DNA of 64,000 bases, taken from Streptomyces olivaceus (GTDB taxonomy: Bacteria > Actinomycetota > Actinomycetes > Streptomycetales > Streptomycetaceae). Every line of letters starts with the position of its first letter. The stretch's first letter is position 1. The translations under genes and the position numbers were made by a program. Location: NCBI RefSeq assembly GCF_000721235.1, contig NZ_JOFH01000001.1, positions 1 through 64,000 on the forward strand. The letters are read 5' to 3'. Under the pieces are notes generated by a model. The model did no database searches. It was not told the DNA's origin and worked only from the letters and a program-made list of their open reading frames with translations. Of the stretch, positions 17,640-26,225 are shown piece after piece.

Positions 17640-18706
17640 TGCCCCGCGTGTGGGACGTGCCGGTGCACGACTCGACCCGGGTGCGCGACGCCCGGGTGGC
17701 CGCGGAGCACGCGGCAGCCCTGGCCGGCCTCGACGAGCGGCGCACCGCCACCGCGTCGCTGGTGGCGACCGAGCTGGCCACCAACGTGCTCAAGCACGCC
17801 GGGGGCGGCACGGTCCTCATCGACGTCGTCGCCCCGCCCGTCCTCGCTGCCGACCACGGCGGAGCCCGGCTCGTGCAGGTCGCGACGGTCGACCACGGTC
17901 CGGGGATCGCCGACGTGCCGGCCGCCCTGCGCGACGGTTTCACCACCACGGGGTCGCTGGGCGCCGGTCTGGGCACCTGCGCGCGCCTCGCCGACGACTT
18001 CGACCTGCACAGCGTGCCGGGGCAGGGCACGGTCGTCGTCGCCCGGGTCGGCGCCGTCCCCGGCGGTCCGGCGGCCGCCCCGCGGGGTCCTGCGGCGCGG
18101 GTCCGGGCCGGTGCGGTGAACGTCCCGTTCGCCGGGGCGGAGTACTCGGGCGACGCCTGGGCGTGGGTGCGGGCCGGGGACGTGGTCTCCCTGATGCTGG
18201 CCGACGGGCTGGGCCACGGCCCGGAGGCCGCCCGTGCCTCGACCGCCGCCGTGGAGGCGCTCGGTGCCTCGGCCCACCTCGCGCCCGCCGAGGCGCTGCG
18301 GCGGCTCGACACGGCGCTGACCGGCACCCGCGGCGCGGCGGTCGCCGTCGCCCAGGTCGACACGCGCGCGGGAGTGCTGAGGTTCTCGGGCGTCGGGAAC
18401 ATCGGGGCGCGGCTGTGCGAGGGCGGCACCTGGCGTCACCTGGTGTCCCGGCCCGGCATCGTCGGCACCCACCGGCCCGCCACGCTGCGCGACCAGGAGG
18501 CGGTCTGGGCGGACGACCGGGTGCTGGTGCTGCACAGCGACGGTCTGCCGAGCCGCTGGTCGCCGACGTCCGACACGTGCCGTACGACGACCGACCCGGC
18601 GGTCACCGCCGCCGTCACGTTCCGCGACGCCAGCAGCCCGGCCCGGCCGGTGCGCGACGACACCGCGGTGGTCGTACTGGCCCCGACCCCGCCGGACGGC
18701 CCATGA
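17639..18706 (+). CDS. GHKL kinase-PP2C phosphatase fusion (RsbX-like)
   Basis: A 355-residue protein that joins an N-terminal HATPase_c domain (about 1-140; N-box VATELATNVLKHAGGG near 41, DHGPGIAD near 83, GSLGAGLGTCARLAD near 105) to a C-terminal PP2C/SpoIIE domain (about 160-350; LADGLGHGPEA near 187, HSDGLPSRW near 300). Bacillus stressosome operons end in RsbX, a phosphatase that resets RsbR/RsbS; here the phosphatase is fused to a kinase-like domain. Position after RsbR, RsbS and RsbT homologues supports a reset role. Start and stop both overlap neighbouring genes. Confidence 0.87.
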   Translation: MPRVWDVPVHDSTRVRDARVAAEHAAALAGLDERRTATASLVATELATNVLKHAGGGTVLIDVVAPPVLAADHGGARLVQVATVDHGPGIADVPAALRDGFTTTGSLGAGLGTCARLADDFDLHSVPGQGTVVVARVGAVPGGPAAAPRGPAARVRAGAVNVPFAGAEYSGDAWAWVRAGDVVSLMLADGLGHGPEAARASTAAVEALGASAHLAPAEALRRLDTALTGTRGAAVAVAQVDTRAGVLRFSGVGNIGARLCEGGTWRHLVSRPGIVGTHRPATLRDQEAVWADDRVLVLHSDGLPSRWSPTSDTCRTTTDPAVTAAVTFRDASSPARPVRDDTAVVVLAPTPPDGP

Positions 18707-20436
18707 CCCGTACCTGGCAGATCGCCGACCTCAGCGACGCCGTGCGGGCGCGGGTAGCCACCGCGCGCCTGGCCGCGGCCTACGGGGTGCCGCCCCTGGA
18801 GCGCACGCGGCTGACGGCCTCGCTCGGCGCGCAGCTGCGGCTGTGCCTGGCCAAGGGCGGCGTGTGGCGGCTCACCCTGGAGACGGGCACGGTCTCGCCC
18901 GCCCCGCCGGAGCCCGGCCGGCACGTGCTGCACGCCGTGGTGACGCCGTCCCTCGACGCGGCTGCCGCCGGTCAGCCGCCGTGGCGGGTCACCGTGCCCT
19001 GCCCCGAGGCGGTGCCGGCCGTCGGTGCGGAGGTCGCGGCCGACGACTCGCTGGCGCCGGCGGAGGCGCTGCTGGACGCCGACGAGGACACGGCGCTGGT
19101 GCTGGAGCGGCTCACCGAGCAGGAGGGCCTGGTCGACTTCCACCGGGAGGAGCTGCAGCAGACGAACCAGGGCGTGGTGGCGCTGCACGCCGAGCTGGAC
19201 GCGGCCGGGCGGGCCCAGCGGGAGGCGTTCGCGGCCGAGCGCAAGGCGCGTACGGAGGCGGAGCACGCCCGGCGCAGGCTGACGTTCCTGGCGGACGCGA
19301 GCGCGGTCCTGACGGCATCCCTGGACCACCACGAGATCGTGCGCCGGCTGCCGGAGCTGCTGGTGCCGGAGTACGCGTCGAGCGTCGACGTCTGGCTGTT
19401 CGACGAGGAGGACGAGCGTCCCGGCCCGGCCCATCCGGCCGCCGCCGTGGTCGCGGCCCGCACCGGTCGGCCGCAGTACGCCGCCGCGCGGCCCGGCGGC
19501 CTGCCCGGCGTCGACGAGCAGCCGCCCTCGGCGCTGGACCCGGACCGGCCCCTGCTGTGCATCCCGCTGCCGACCCGGCAGGCCCCGCTGGGCGTGGTGA
19601 CGCTGTCCCCGCCCGGCGACCCGTGGGACCCGGACGACGCCGTCATGCTGGTCGAGCTGACCCGGCGGGCCAGCATCGCCGTCGACCATGCCCAGCGCTA
19701 CCAGCACAACCGCGACATCGCCGAGACCCTGCAGCGGGCCCTGCTCACGGAGCTGCCCGCCCCGCCCGGTCTCGCCCTCGCGGCGCGCTATCTGCCGGCC
19801 ACCCACGGCCTGAACATCGGCGGCGACTGGTACGACGCGTTCCGCCAGCCCGACGGCGGCGTCATCGTCGTGGTCGGCGACGTCACCGGGCACGGGCTGC
19901 GGGCGGCGGTGATGATGAGCCAGCTGCGGACGGCGCTGCGGGCGTACGCCGTCGACGGCGGCAGCCCCGGACGGCTGCTGACCCGGCTGCACACCTTCCT
20001 GCACCACCTCCAGCCCGACCTGTTCGCCACCGCGGTCATCGCCCGCTTCCACCCCGACGACCCCACCCTGACGTGGGCCGCCGCCGGTCATCCGCCGCCG
20101 GTGCTGCGCACCCCGGACGGGCGGGTGCGGACCCTGGACGCCAAACCCGGGGCGATGCTCGGGATCCCGCTGCGGCAGGAGATCGCCGACCACACGGTGC
20201 CGCTGGCGCCGGGCACCACGCTCGCGCTGTACACGGACGGCCTGGTGGAGCGCCGGGCCCAGGGCATAGACCCGGGCATCGCACGCCTCGCGCACGCCCT
20301 CGGGTCGTTCGCGCCGCAGGAGCTGGAGACGGACCTGGAGGGCTCGGCGGACGGGATCCTGCGTCCGCTGCTCAGCGACTCCGAGCGGGACGACGACGTG
20401 TGCCTGCTGCTGTGCCACTTCCGCGGCCCGGCCTGA
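18703..20436 (+). CDS. RsbU-like GAF-PP2C phosphatase, last gene of the stressosome-type operon
   Basis: A 577-residue protein. Residues 1-100 resemble a GHKL domain that has lost its nucleotide-binding boxes (LTASLGAQLRLCLAKGG stands where an N-box would be), then a coiled coil (about 145-200), a GAF domain (about 205-340) and a PP2C domain with GGDWYDAF near 373, DVTGHGLRAAV near 396 and YTDGLVERR near 511. As an RsbU analogue it would dephosphorylate an STAS antagonist when activated by the RsbT-like kinase; the coiled coil or degenerate GHKL region may be the docking site. ATG 18703 overlaps the preceding stop. A ten-base C run follows the gene. Confidence 0.88.
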   Translation: MTRTWQIADLSDAVRARVATARLAAAYGVPPLERTRLTASLGAQLRLCLAKGGVWRLTLETGTVSPAPPEPGRHVLHAVVTPSLDAAAAGQPPWRVTVPCPEAVPAVGAEVAADDSLAPAEALLDADEDTALVLERLTEQEGLVDFHREELQQTNQGVVALHAELDAAGRAQREAFAAERKARTEAEHARRRLTFLADASAVLTASLDHHEIVRRLPELLVPEYASSVDVWLFDEEDERPGPAHPAAAVVAARTGRPQYAAARPGGLPGVDEQPPSALDPDRPLLCIPLPTRQAPLGVVTLSPPGDPWDPDDAVMLVELTRRASIAVDHAQRYQHNRDIAETLQRALLTELPAPPGLALAARYLPATHGLNIGGDWYDAFRQPDGGVIVVVGDVTGHGLRAAVMMSQLRTALRAYAVDGGSPGRLLTRLHTFLHHLQPDLFATAVIARFHPDDPTLTWAAAGHPPPVLRTPDGRVRTLDAKPGAMLGIPLRQEIADHTVPLAPGTTLALYTDGLVERRAQGIDPGIARLAHALGSFAPQELETDLEGSADGILRPLLSDSERDDDVCLLLCHFRGPA

Positions 20437-20477
20437 ACCGCGGCACCGCTCCCCCCCCCCGGCCCTCTCGGCCTCCT

Positions 20478-20507
20478 CCCGCCCGGTGCGCTCAGGGCCC
20501 GGGCGGG
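20478..20507 (+). terminator. Hairpin after the stressosome-type operon
   Basis: CCCGCCCGG (20478-20486) is complementary to CCGGGCGGG (20499-20507), 42 bases after the last gene of the operon. No T tract is present. Confidence 0.45.
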
Positions 20508-20654
20508 GCGTGCTGGTGACCGGTCCGGTCGCCTGCCTGCCGCACCCGGCTGGCCCTCCGGGCGCGGGCGCGGTGGGATCAATGAGGTGCGAAGCGGCGA
20601 TCCTCGGGCAGGCGAAGGGCGTTCGCGGCTGACCGCCCGGAGCCGCAGAAAGGG

Positions 20655-22031
20655 ATGAACACCGTGACACGACCCAGGATCCTGGTGGTCGGCGCAGGTT
20701 TCGCCGGCGTGGAGTGCGTCCGACGGCTGGAACGGAAGCTCTCCCCCCACGAGGCCGACGTCACCCTGGTGACGCCGTTCTCCTACCAGCTCTATCTGCC
20801 GCTGCTGCCCCAGGTCGCCTCCGGGGTGCTCACCCCGCAGTCGATCGCGCTCTCCCTGCGCCGCAGCAGCCGCTACCGCACGCGGATCATCCCGGGCGGC
20901 GCCATCGGGGTCGACCTCAAGGCGAAGGTCTGCGTGGTGCGCACCATCACCGACCGGATCGTCAATGAGCCGTACGACTACATCGTGCTGGCCCCGGGCA
21001 GCATCACCCGCACGTTCGACATCCCGGGGCTCACCGACAACGCCTTCGGCATGAAGACCCTGGCGGAGGCCGCGTACATCCGCGACCACGTCATCTCCCA
21101 GCTGGACCTGGCCGACGCCAGCCAGGACCCGGCGGAGCGCGCCTCACGGCTGCAGTTCGTGGTGGTCGGCGGGGGCTACGCGGGCACGGAGACCGCGGCC
21201 TGCCTGCAGCGGCTGACGCACGCGGCCGTCAAGCGCTACAACCGGCTGGACCCGCACCTCATCAAGTGGCACCTGATCGACATCGCGCCGAAGCTGATGC
21301 CGGAGCTGGGCGACAAGCTCGGCCGGGACGCGCAGGAGGTGCTGACCCGGCGCGGCATCGAGATCTCGCTCGGGGTCTCCATCGACAAGGCCGGACCCGA
21401 GGAGGTCACCTTCACGGACGGCCGCGTGGTGCCCACCCGCACCCTGATCTGGACCGCGGGCGTGGTGGCGAGCCCGCTGATGGCGACGCTCGGCGCGGAG
21501 ACGGTCAAGGGCCGGCTCGCGGTCACCGCCGAGATGTGCCTGCCGGACCACGACGGGGTGTTCGCGCTCGGCGACTCCGCGGCCGTGCCCGACCTCGCCA
21601 AGGGCCAGGAGGGCGCCGTCTGCCCGCCCACCGCCCAGCACGCCATGCGGCAGGGCCGGCACGTGGCCGAGAACCTCATCGCCACTCTGCGCAACCAGCC
21701 GCTGCGGCCGTACGTCCACAAGGACCTGGGGCTCGTCGTCGACCTCGGCGGCGCCGACGCGGTCTCCAAGCCGCTCGGCGTCGAGCTGAAGGGGCTGCCC
21801 GCGCAGGCGGTGGCCCGGGGCTACCACTGGTCGGCGCTGCGCACGGGCGTCGCCAAGGCGCGGGTGGCGGCGAACTGGGCGCTCAACGCGGTGGCGGGCG
21901 ACGATTTCGTCCGCACCGGGTTCCAGGCCCGCAAGGCGGCCAAGCTGAAGGACTTCGAGTACACCGACGCCTACCTGACGCCGGAGCAGGTGCGGGAGCG
22001 GGTCGAGGAGGCCGACCGGGCGGCCCGCTGA
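20655..22031 (+). CDS. ndh: Type II NADH:quinone oxidoreductase
   Basis: A 458-residue single-subunit flavoprotein that passes electrons from NADH to menaquinone without pumping protons. The FAD-binding Rossmann motif VVGAGFAGVECVRRLE lies at residues about 9-25, the NADH-binding VVVGGGYAGTETAACLQ near 169, and the second FAD contact GVFALGDSAAVPD near 302. The amphipathic C-terminus fits membrane attachment. ATG 20655 follows AAAGGG. No partner gene is adjacent on the same strand. Confidence 0.9.
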   Translation: MNTVTRPRILVVGAGFAGVECVRRLERKLSPHEADVTLVTPFSYQLYLPLLPQVASGVLTPQSIALSLRRSSRYRTRIIPGGAIGVDLKAKVCVVRTITDRIVNEPYDYIVLAPGSITRTFDIPGLTDNAFGMKTLAEAAYIRDHVISQLDLADASQDPAERASRLQFVVVGGGYAGTETAACLQRLTHAAVKRYNRLDPHLIKWHLIDIAPKLMPELGDKLGRDAQEVLTRRGIEISLGVSIDKAGPEEVTFTDGRVVPTRTLIWTAGVVASPLMATLGAETVKGRLAVTAEMCLPDHDGVFALGDSAAVPDLAKGQEGAVCPPTAQHAMRQGRHVAENLIATLRNQPLRPYVHKDLGLVVDLGGADAVSKPLGVELKGLPAQAVARGYHWSALRTGVAKARVAANWALNAVAGDDFVRTGFQARKAAKLKDFEYTDAYLTPEQVRERVEEADRAAR

Positions 22032-22119
22032 CCCCCCGGCCGGCGGCGGTAGGGGGCATGACATGCTGAGAAGTGGATCTCGGCGTGAACCGGCCGGGCA
22101 TCGGCTGTGAATCGGGAGA

Positions 22120-24378
22120 GTGTACGGCGGCGTGAAGGCAGCGGGGCGCTCGGTGCGGACACGGCTGCGGGATCATGCCGCCGCCTCCGATCCCGGGCTG
22201 TTGCGGCTGACGGCCGGGCTGCGGACGGTGGGTGCCATCGCGCTGACGCTGGCGGTGCTCGCCGTCTCCGGCGTGGACGTCAAGCACCTGGTGGCGGGCG
22301 CCATGGCGGCGATGGTCGCCACCTTCGCCATCCGCGAGAAGGAACTGGGCCCGCAGGCCGTCACGCTGGCGCTGGGCCTGCCCGTCGCGCTGGCCTCGGT
22401 GTCGCTGAGTTCGCTGCTCGCCTCGCGGGTGCTCGTCGGTGACGCCTTCTTCGTCGTCCTGATCTTCAGCGCCGTGTTCGTCCGCCGCTTCGGCGACCGC
22501 GGCACCGCGCTGGGCCTGATCGGCTTCCAGGTGTACTTCGTGTCGCTGTTCGTCGGTGCGAAGGTGTCGGGGCTGCCGGGTCTGTGGGCCGCGATCGCGG
22601 TGGCGTTCGCGGCCAGCGCGGTGGTGCGCTTCGCGGTCGTTCCGGCGACTCCGGCGCGGATCCTGCGGCGTCTGCGGCAGGCGTTCAGGGCCCGCCTCGG
22701 CCAGCTGATCGCGACGCAGATCGAGCTGCTCGACGCCGGTCCCGGGGACATCGAGAAGGTTCTGGAGCGGCTGCGGGACGGCACCGCGCGCCTGCACGAG
22801 ACGGCGTTGATGATCCAGTCCAGGCTGGAGGAGGGCACGCCCGACGCGTCCACGGCACGGCTGGTGCAGCGGCGCGTCGCGGACGCCGAGATCGCCGCCG
22901 AACGCCTCGGACTGCTGCTGCTGACCGGGCGCAGCGCCGAGCGGGCGGACACCCTGACCCTGCACCTGCCGGGCGCGCCGGCGCCCTCCGTGGGCCGGTC
23001 GCCCGCGCCGGGCGAGGCCACGGAGATCCTGCGCCGCGACCTGGGGGCGCTGCGCGCACTGGTGCTGCGGCCGCCCGCCGAGGCCCGCGGCACCGCTCTG
23101 TCCCACTTGCGCAACCGGCTGCTCGGCTACCGGGACGAGGAGAACCTGCCGGAGGCGACCCCGGCCGTGCAGGACGTGTTCCGGGGCATCGGCGAGAGCG
23201 CGCGGGCGGTCATGGGCCTGCGGATGGCTCTGGACGGTCCGCAGGACGAGTCGGACGACTCGCCCGCGACGGCCCGTTCCCGGGAGGAGCTGGACGCCGA
23301 GGACGCGGCCATCGACGCGGGCGAGGAGGCGGCGGCCGAGGAGGAGGAGACCGGGCTGCGGCGGCCCACCACGCGGGCGGCGGTGCAGGTGGCGGTGGGG
23401 TCCTCGCTCGCCATCGTCGGCGGGGAGCTGCTGTCCACGCAGCGCTGGTACTGGGCCGTGCTCACCTGCTGGATCGTCTTCATCAACACCGCGTCCACCG
23501 GCGAGATCCTGGTCAAGGGCTACCGCCGGGTGCTGGGTACCGTCCTCGGGGTGGTGGCCGGCATCGTGCTGGCCGGTCTGGCGGGCAACCACACCTGGAC
23601 CGCGTTCGGCCTGGTGCTGGTGCTGATCTTCGCGATGTTCTACACGGCGCCGCTGTCGTACACGCTCATGTCGTTCTTCGTCACGGCGATGCTCGGGCTG
23701 CTCTACACGCTGCTGCACACCTACAGCATGTCGGTGCTGCTGCTGCGCGTGGAGGAGACGGTGCTGGGCGCGGTCTGCGGGATCGTCGCGGCGGCGCTGG
23801 TGCTGCCGATACGGACCGACCGGCGGACCAACGAACTGCTCGGCACGGTGCTCGAACGGCTGACCGACGTCACGGAGGGCGCCGTCGACCAGCTCAGCGG
23901 CGGCCCCGCGGCCGACCTCCTCGACACGGCGCGGGAGCTGGACCAGGCGCTGGGCGACCTGCGGGCCGCCACCCAGCCGCTGACCCACCCGATCACGCCG
24001 CTGCGGTCCCGGCGGGACACGGCTCAGTACGTGGTGGCGCTGCTGGAGACCTGCGCCTACCACGCCCGGTCGCTGGCCGCGACGGCCGAGCTGCTGCCCA
24101 CCCACCCGTCGATCGCAGCCGATCCGCGGCTGCGCGGGGCGGTGCGCCGCACGGTGCGCAACATCGAGGCGATCGCCGCCCGGGTCGCCGACGAGAACGC
24201 CCCGGCCGAGGTGGAGACCGGGCCGAGCATCGCGTCGCTGCTGGAGCCGGACGCGGGCGGGGTGCCGCGCTACGGCCGCATCACCGGCCGGGTCCTGCGG
24301 CACCTGGAGCGCCTGGACGAGGCCGTGGTCGGCCTCGCCCGGCCCCTGGACGTGTCAGTCGCGGCGCCCAAGCGCTGA
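22120..24378 (+). CDS. FUSC-family (aromatic acid exporter-like) integral membrane protein
   Basis: A 752-residue protein with two blocks of about five or six transmembrane helices (residues about 30-190 and 420-565) separated by a large soluble domain and followed by a soluble tail. This is the layout of FUSC/YccS-type proteins related to the aromatic acid exporter AaeB. The second block contains STQRWYWAVLTCWIVFIN and GYRRVLGTVLGVVAG, typical FUSC signatures. Substrate is unknown. GTG 22120 is used; GTG 22132 is an in-frame alternative. It ends three bases from the convergent gene that follows. Confidence 0.8.
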   Translation: MYGGVKAAGRSVRTRLRDHAAASDPGLLRLTAGLRTVGAIALTLAVLAVSGVDVKHLVAGAMAAMVATFAIREKELGPQAVTLALGLPVALASVSLSSLLASRVLVGDAFFVVLIFSAVFVRRFGDRGTALGLIGFQVYFVSLFVGAKVSGLPGLWAAIAVAFAASAVVRFAVVPATPARILRRLRQAFRARLGQLIATQIELLDAGPGDIEKVLERLRDGTARLHETALMIQSRLEEGTPDASTARLVQRRVADAEIAAERLGLLLLTGRSAERADTLTLHLPGAPAPSVGRSPAPGEATEILRRDLGALRALVLRPPAEARGTALSHLRNRLLGYRDEENLPEATPAVQDVFRGIGESARAVMGLRMALDGPQDESDDSPATARSREELDAEDAAIDAGEEAAAEEEETGLRRPTTRAAVQVAVGSSLAIVGGELLSTQRWYWAVLTCWIVFINTASTGEILVKGYRRVLGTVLGVVAGIVLAGLAGNHTWTAFGLVLVLIFAMFYTAPLSYTLMSFFVTAMLGLLYTLLHTYSMSVLLLRVEETVLGAVCGIVAAALVLPIRTDRRTNELLGTVLERLTDVTEGAVDQLSGGPAADLLDTARELDQALGDLRAATQPLTHPITPLRSRRDTAQYVVALLETCAYHARSLAATAELLPTHPSIAADPRLRGAVRRTVRNIEAIAARVADENAPAEVETGPSIASLLEPDAGGVPRYGRITGRVLRHLERLDEAVVGLARPLDVSVAAPKR

Positions 24379-24381
24379 CCG

Positions 24382-24816
24382 TCAGAAGTCGCTCGGCAGG
24401 CCGCTGGCCTCGGCGATGCCGCGCAGTTCCTCGTTCTGGACGTGGCGTTCCTTGAGGTAGTCGGCGATCTCTTCGAGCCGTTCGGGGTCGGAGGCGGTGG
24501 CCGCGTCGGTGACGACCCGGACCGGGCCGGTCTCGTCGGTGCTGATCTCGACGACCTCGTTGTCGAGGCGGCCGGTGACCGCGGTGGCGATGACCAGGGC
24601 GGCCTCGTCCCTGATCGTCTGGGGCAGCGCCTCGGCGTTGTCCCCGTCCAGGGAGAAGTCGATGGTCGGCATCTGCTGCTCGTCGATCGCCTGGAGGACC
24701 GGTTCCACCACGCTGAGCAGCAGCTGGTAGTCGTCGTTGGGCATGCGCACGCGCAGGAGGTCGAGGTAGACGTCCACGGGACGTCCGTCCGGCGGAGGAA
24801 TCTCGTGTTCGTTCAT
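24382..24816 (-). CDS. Hypothetical acidic protein
   Basis: A 144-residue acidic protein that I do not recognise. It is predicted soluble, mostly alternating helix and strand, with no Cys, metal motif, signal peptide or membrane segment. ATG 24816 begins MNEHEIPPPDG; the frame is open further upstream but the DUF1206 gene ends at 24845, so this start leaves a 28-base gap and the two may be co-transcribed. Confidence 0.75.
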   Translation of the reverse strand: MNEHEIPPPDGRPVDVYLDLLRVRMPNDDYQLLLSVVEPVLQAIDEQQMPTIDFSLDGDNAEALPQTIRDEAALVIATAVTGRLDNEVVEISTDETGPVRVVTDAATASDPERLEEIADYLKERHVQNEELRGIAEASGLPSDF

Positions 24817-24844
24817 GCGGCCCGTGTTCCCCGTGCCGCGCGGC

Positions 24845-25678
24845 TCAGACCCTGCGCCAGCGTGCGAGGGCGAAGGAGAAGGCACCGAACAGCACGAGGC
24901 CCGCGGCGACGCCGACCAGCAGCCAGGGTCCGAGCGGGGTGGAGGCGAAGGAGCGGAGGGTGTCGTCGAGCCCCTTGGCCCGGTCGGGTTCGTAGTCGAC
25001 CGCGGCCCGTACGGCGAAGGCGCCCGCCGCGGCGAAGACCACGCCGCGGGCCACGCCGCCGCCCACGCCGGTGACGTCGATCAGCCGCCGGACCCGGGGG
25101 CCGAGGGCGCCGAGCTTGAGCTTCTTGTGGTAGCTGCGGCGCAGCGCCTGCACGGCGATCACCACCCCGGCGACGACGACGGCGGTGCCGCCGAGGGCCA
25201 CCAGCCACTGCCCGGCGGGCATCTCCATCGCCCGGGCGGTGACGTCCCGGGACTGCCGGTCGCTGGAGCCGCTGTCGCCCGAGCCGGCCGCGAAGGCCAG
25301 GACGGAGTAGGCGACGAAGGCGTAGAACACGCACCGTACGGCGGCCGGGACCCGCTTTTTCGCCGTGCGGCCGTCCTTGCCGGGGGCGCCGAAGACCGCC
25401 TCGGAAAGCCGCCACAGGGCCATGCCGGCGAGTCCGGCGCCGAGCGCCCACAGCAGTACGGCACCGAACGGCCGGCCCGCCAGCTCCTCCAGGGCGCCGC
25501 CCCGGTCCGCCTGCCGGTCCCCGGTGCCGAAGCCGATCTGCAGGGCCAGGATTCCGACCAGCAGGTAGATGACGCCGCGGGCGGTGAGCCCCGCCCGGGC
25601 GGCCCCCTCCACGGCTGTCCCGTTCGCCGCCCTCCGGATCCGGCGCCGGCCGGTGTGTGCCATGACTCGCGTGTTCAT
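24845..25678 (-). CDS. DUF1206 family membrane protein
   Basis: A 277-residue integral membrane protein with about six hydrophobic helices arranged as three similar pairs, as in the DUF1206 family. The family-typical segment ARAGLTARGVIYLLVGILAL opens the first repeat near residue 26, and related segments recur near 105 and 200 (GVARGVVFAAAGAFAV). Function is unknown. ATG 25678 is preceded on its strand by GGGAGGGGAGGT at a suitable distance. Confidence 0.85.
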   Translation of the reverse strand: MNTRVMAHTGRRRIRRAANGTAVEGAARAGLTARGVIYLLVGILALQIGFGTGDRQADRGGALEELAGRPFGAVLLWALGAGLAGMALWRLSEAVFGAPGKDGRTAKKRVPAAVRCVFYAFVAYSVLAFAAGSGDSGSSDRQSRDVTARAMEMPAGQWLVALGGTAVVVAGVVIAVQALRRSYHKKLKLGALGPRVRRLIDVTGVGGGVARGVVFAAAGAFAVRAAVDYEPDRAKGLDDTLRSFASTPLGPWLLVGVAAGLVLFGAFSFALARWRRV

Positions 25679-25744
25679 GCGGACCTCCCCTCCCGGACTC
25701 CGGATGCCCCGGTACCGGCCGCACACACCGGGGGACGTCACCAT

Positions 25745-25785
25745 GCGTCTGCCCGTACGCCGTCGGACGGCGTACGGGCAGACGC
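25745..25785 (-). terminator. 41-bp perfect palindrome after the DUF5133 gene
   Basis: Twenty bases at 25745-25764 are exactly complementary to 25766-25785 around a single central G. As RNA this gives a long perfect hairpin 60 bases past the DUF5133 stop and 67 bases before the DUF1206 start. Its position suits a terminator, though no T tract is seen. Confidence 0.5.
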
Positions 25786-25846
25786 GACTGCGCGTCGCTG
25801 CTCCAGCCCTGCTCGGCCCGGTCTCGGACCCTCTTCGTTCCCGAGG

Positions 25847-26167
25847 TCAGTCCGCCGCGGCCGCGGGCATCGGCGCCGGTGCCTTCGCCGACGTCATCGT
25901 CTCCGCCTTGGCGCCCGCCTTCGCCGGCATCGGTGTCCGCGCTGCCTCCACCGCCTTCGCTGTGTGCGTCGCCGCGGCCGTGAGCTGGAGCCGGGCGGCC
26001 TCCAGGGCCCGGGCCACGTCACGCGTGCCGGTCGACACGCACAGGGTGTACGCCAGGTCCCGGGTCCGCGGACCCGGTGCGCCCGTCGCGTCGGCGGGTT
26101 CGTTCGCCGCGGCCGCCTCGTACTCCTCCAGGAGTCCGCGCAGCACCGCGGGGTGCGGCATCAGCAT
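25847..26167 (-). CDS. DUF5133 domain protein
   Basis: A 106-residue protein beginning MLMPHPAVLRGLLEEYEAA, with the signature DLAYTLCVSTGTRDVARALE near residues 37-56; both are hallmarks of the Streptomyces DUF5133 family. The C-terminal third is Ala-, Pro- and Lys-rich. Such proteins often accompany stress sigma factors; here one starts 58 bases after a SigB-family gene on the same strand. Function is unknown. Confidence 0.85.
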   Translation of the reverse strand: MLMPHPAVLRGLLEEYEAAAANEPADATGAPGPRTRDLAYTLCVSTGTRDVARALEAARLQLTAAATHTAKAVEAARTPMPAKAGAKAETMTSAKAPAPMPAAAAD

Positions 26168-26225
26168 GCCTTTCGTCCCTCCCTCGTACCGGCCCCCGTA
26201 CTCGTCCCCGCTCCGTCCCGCCCGC

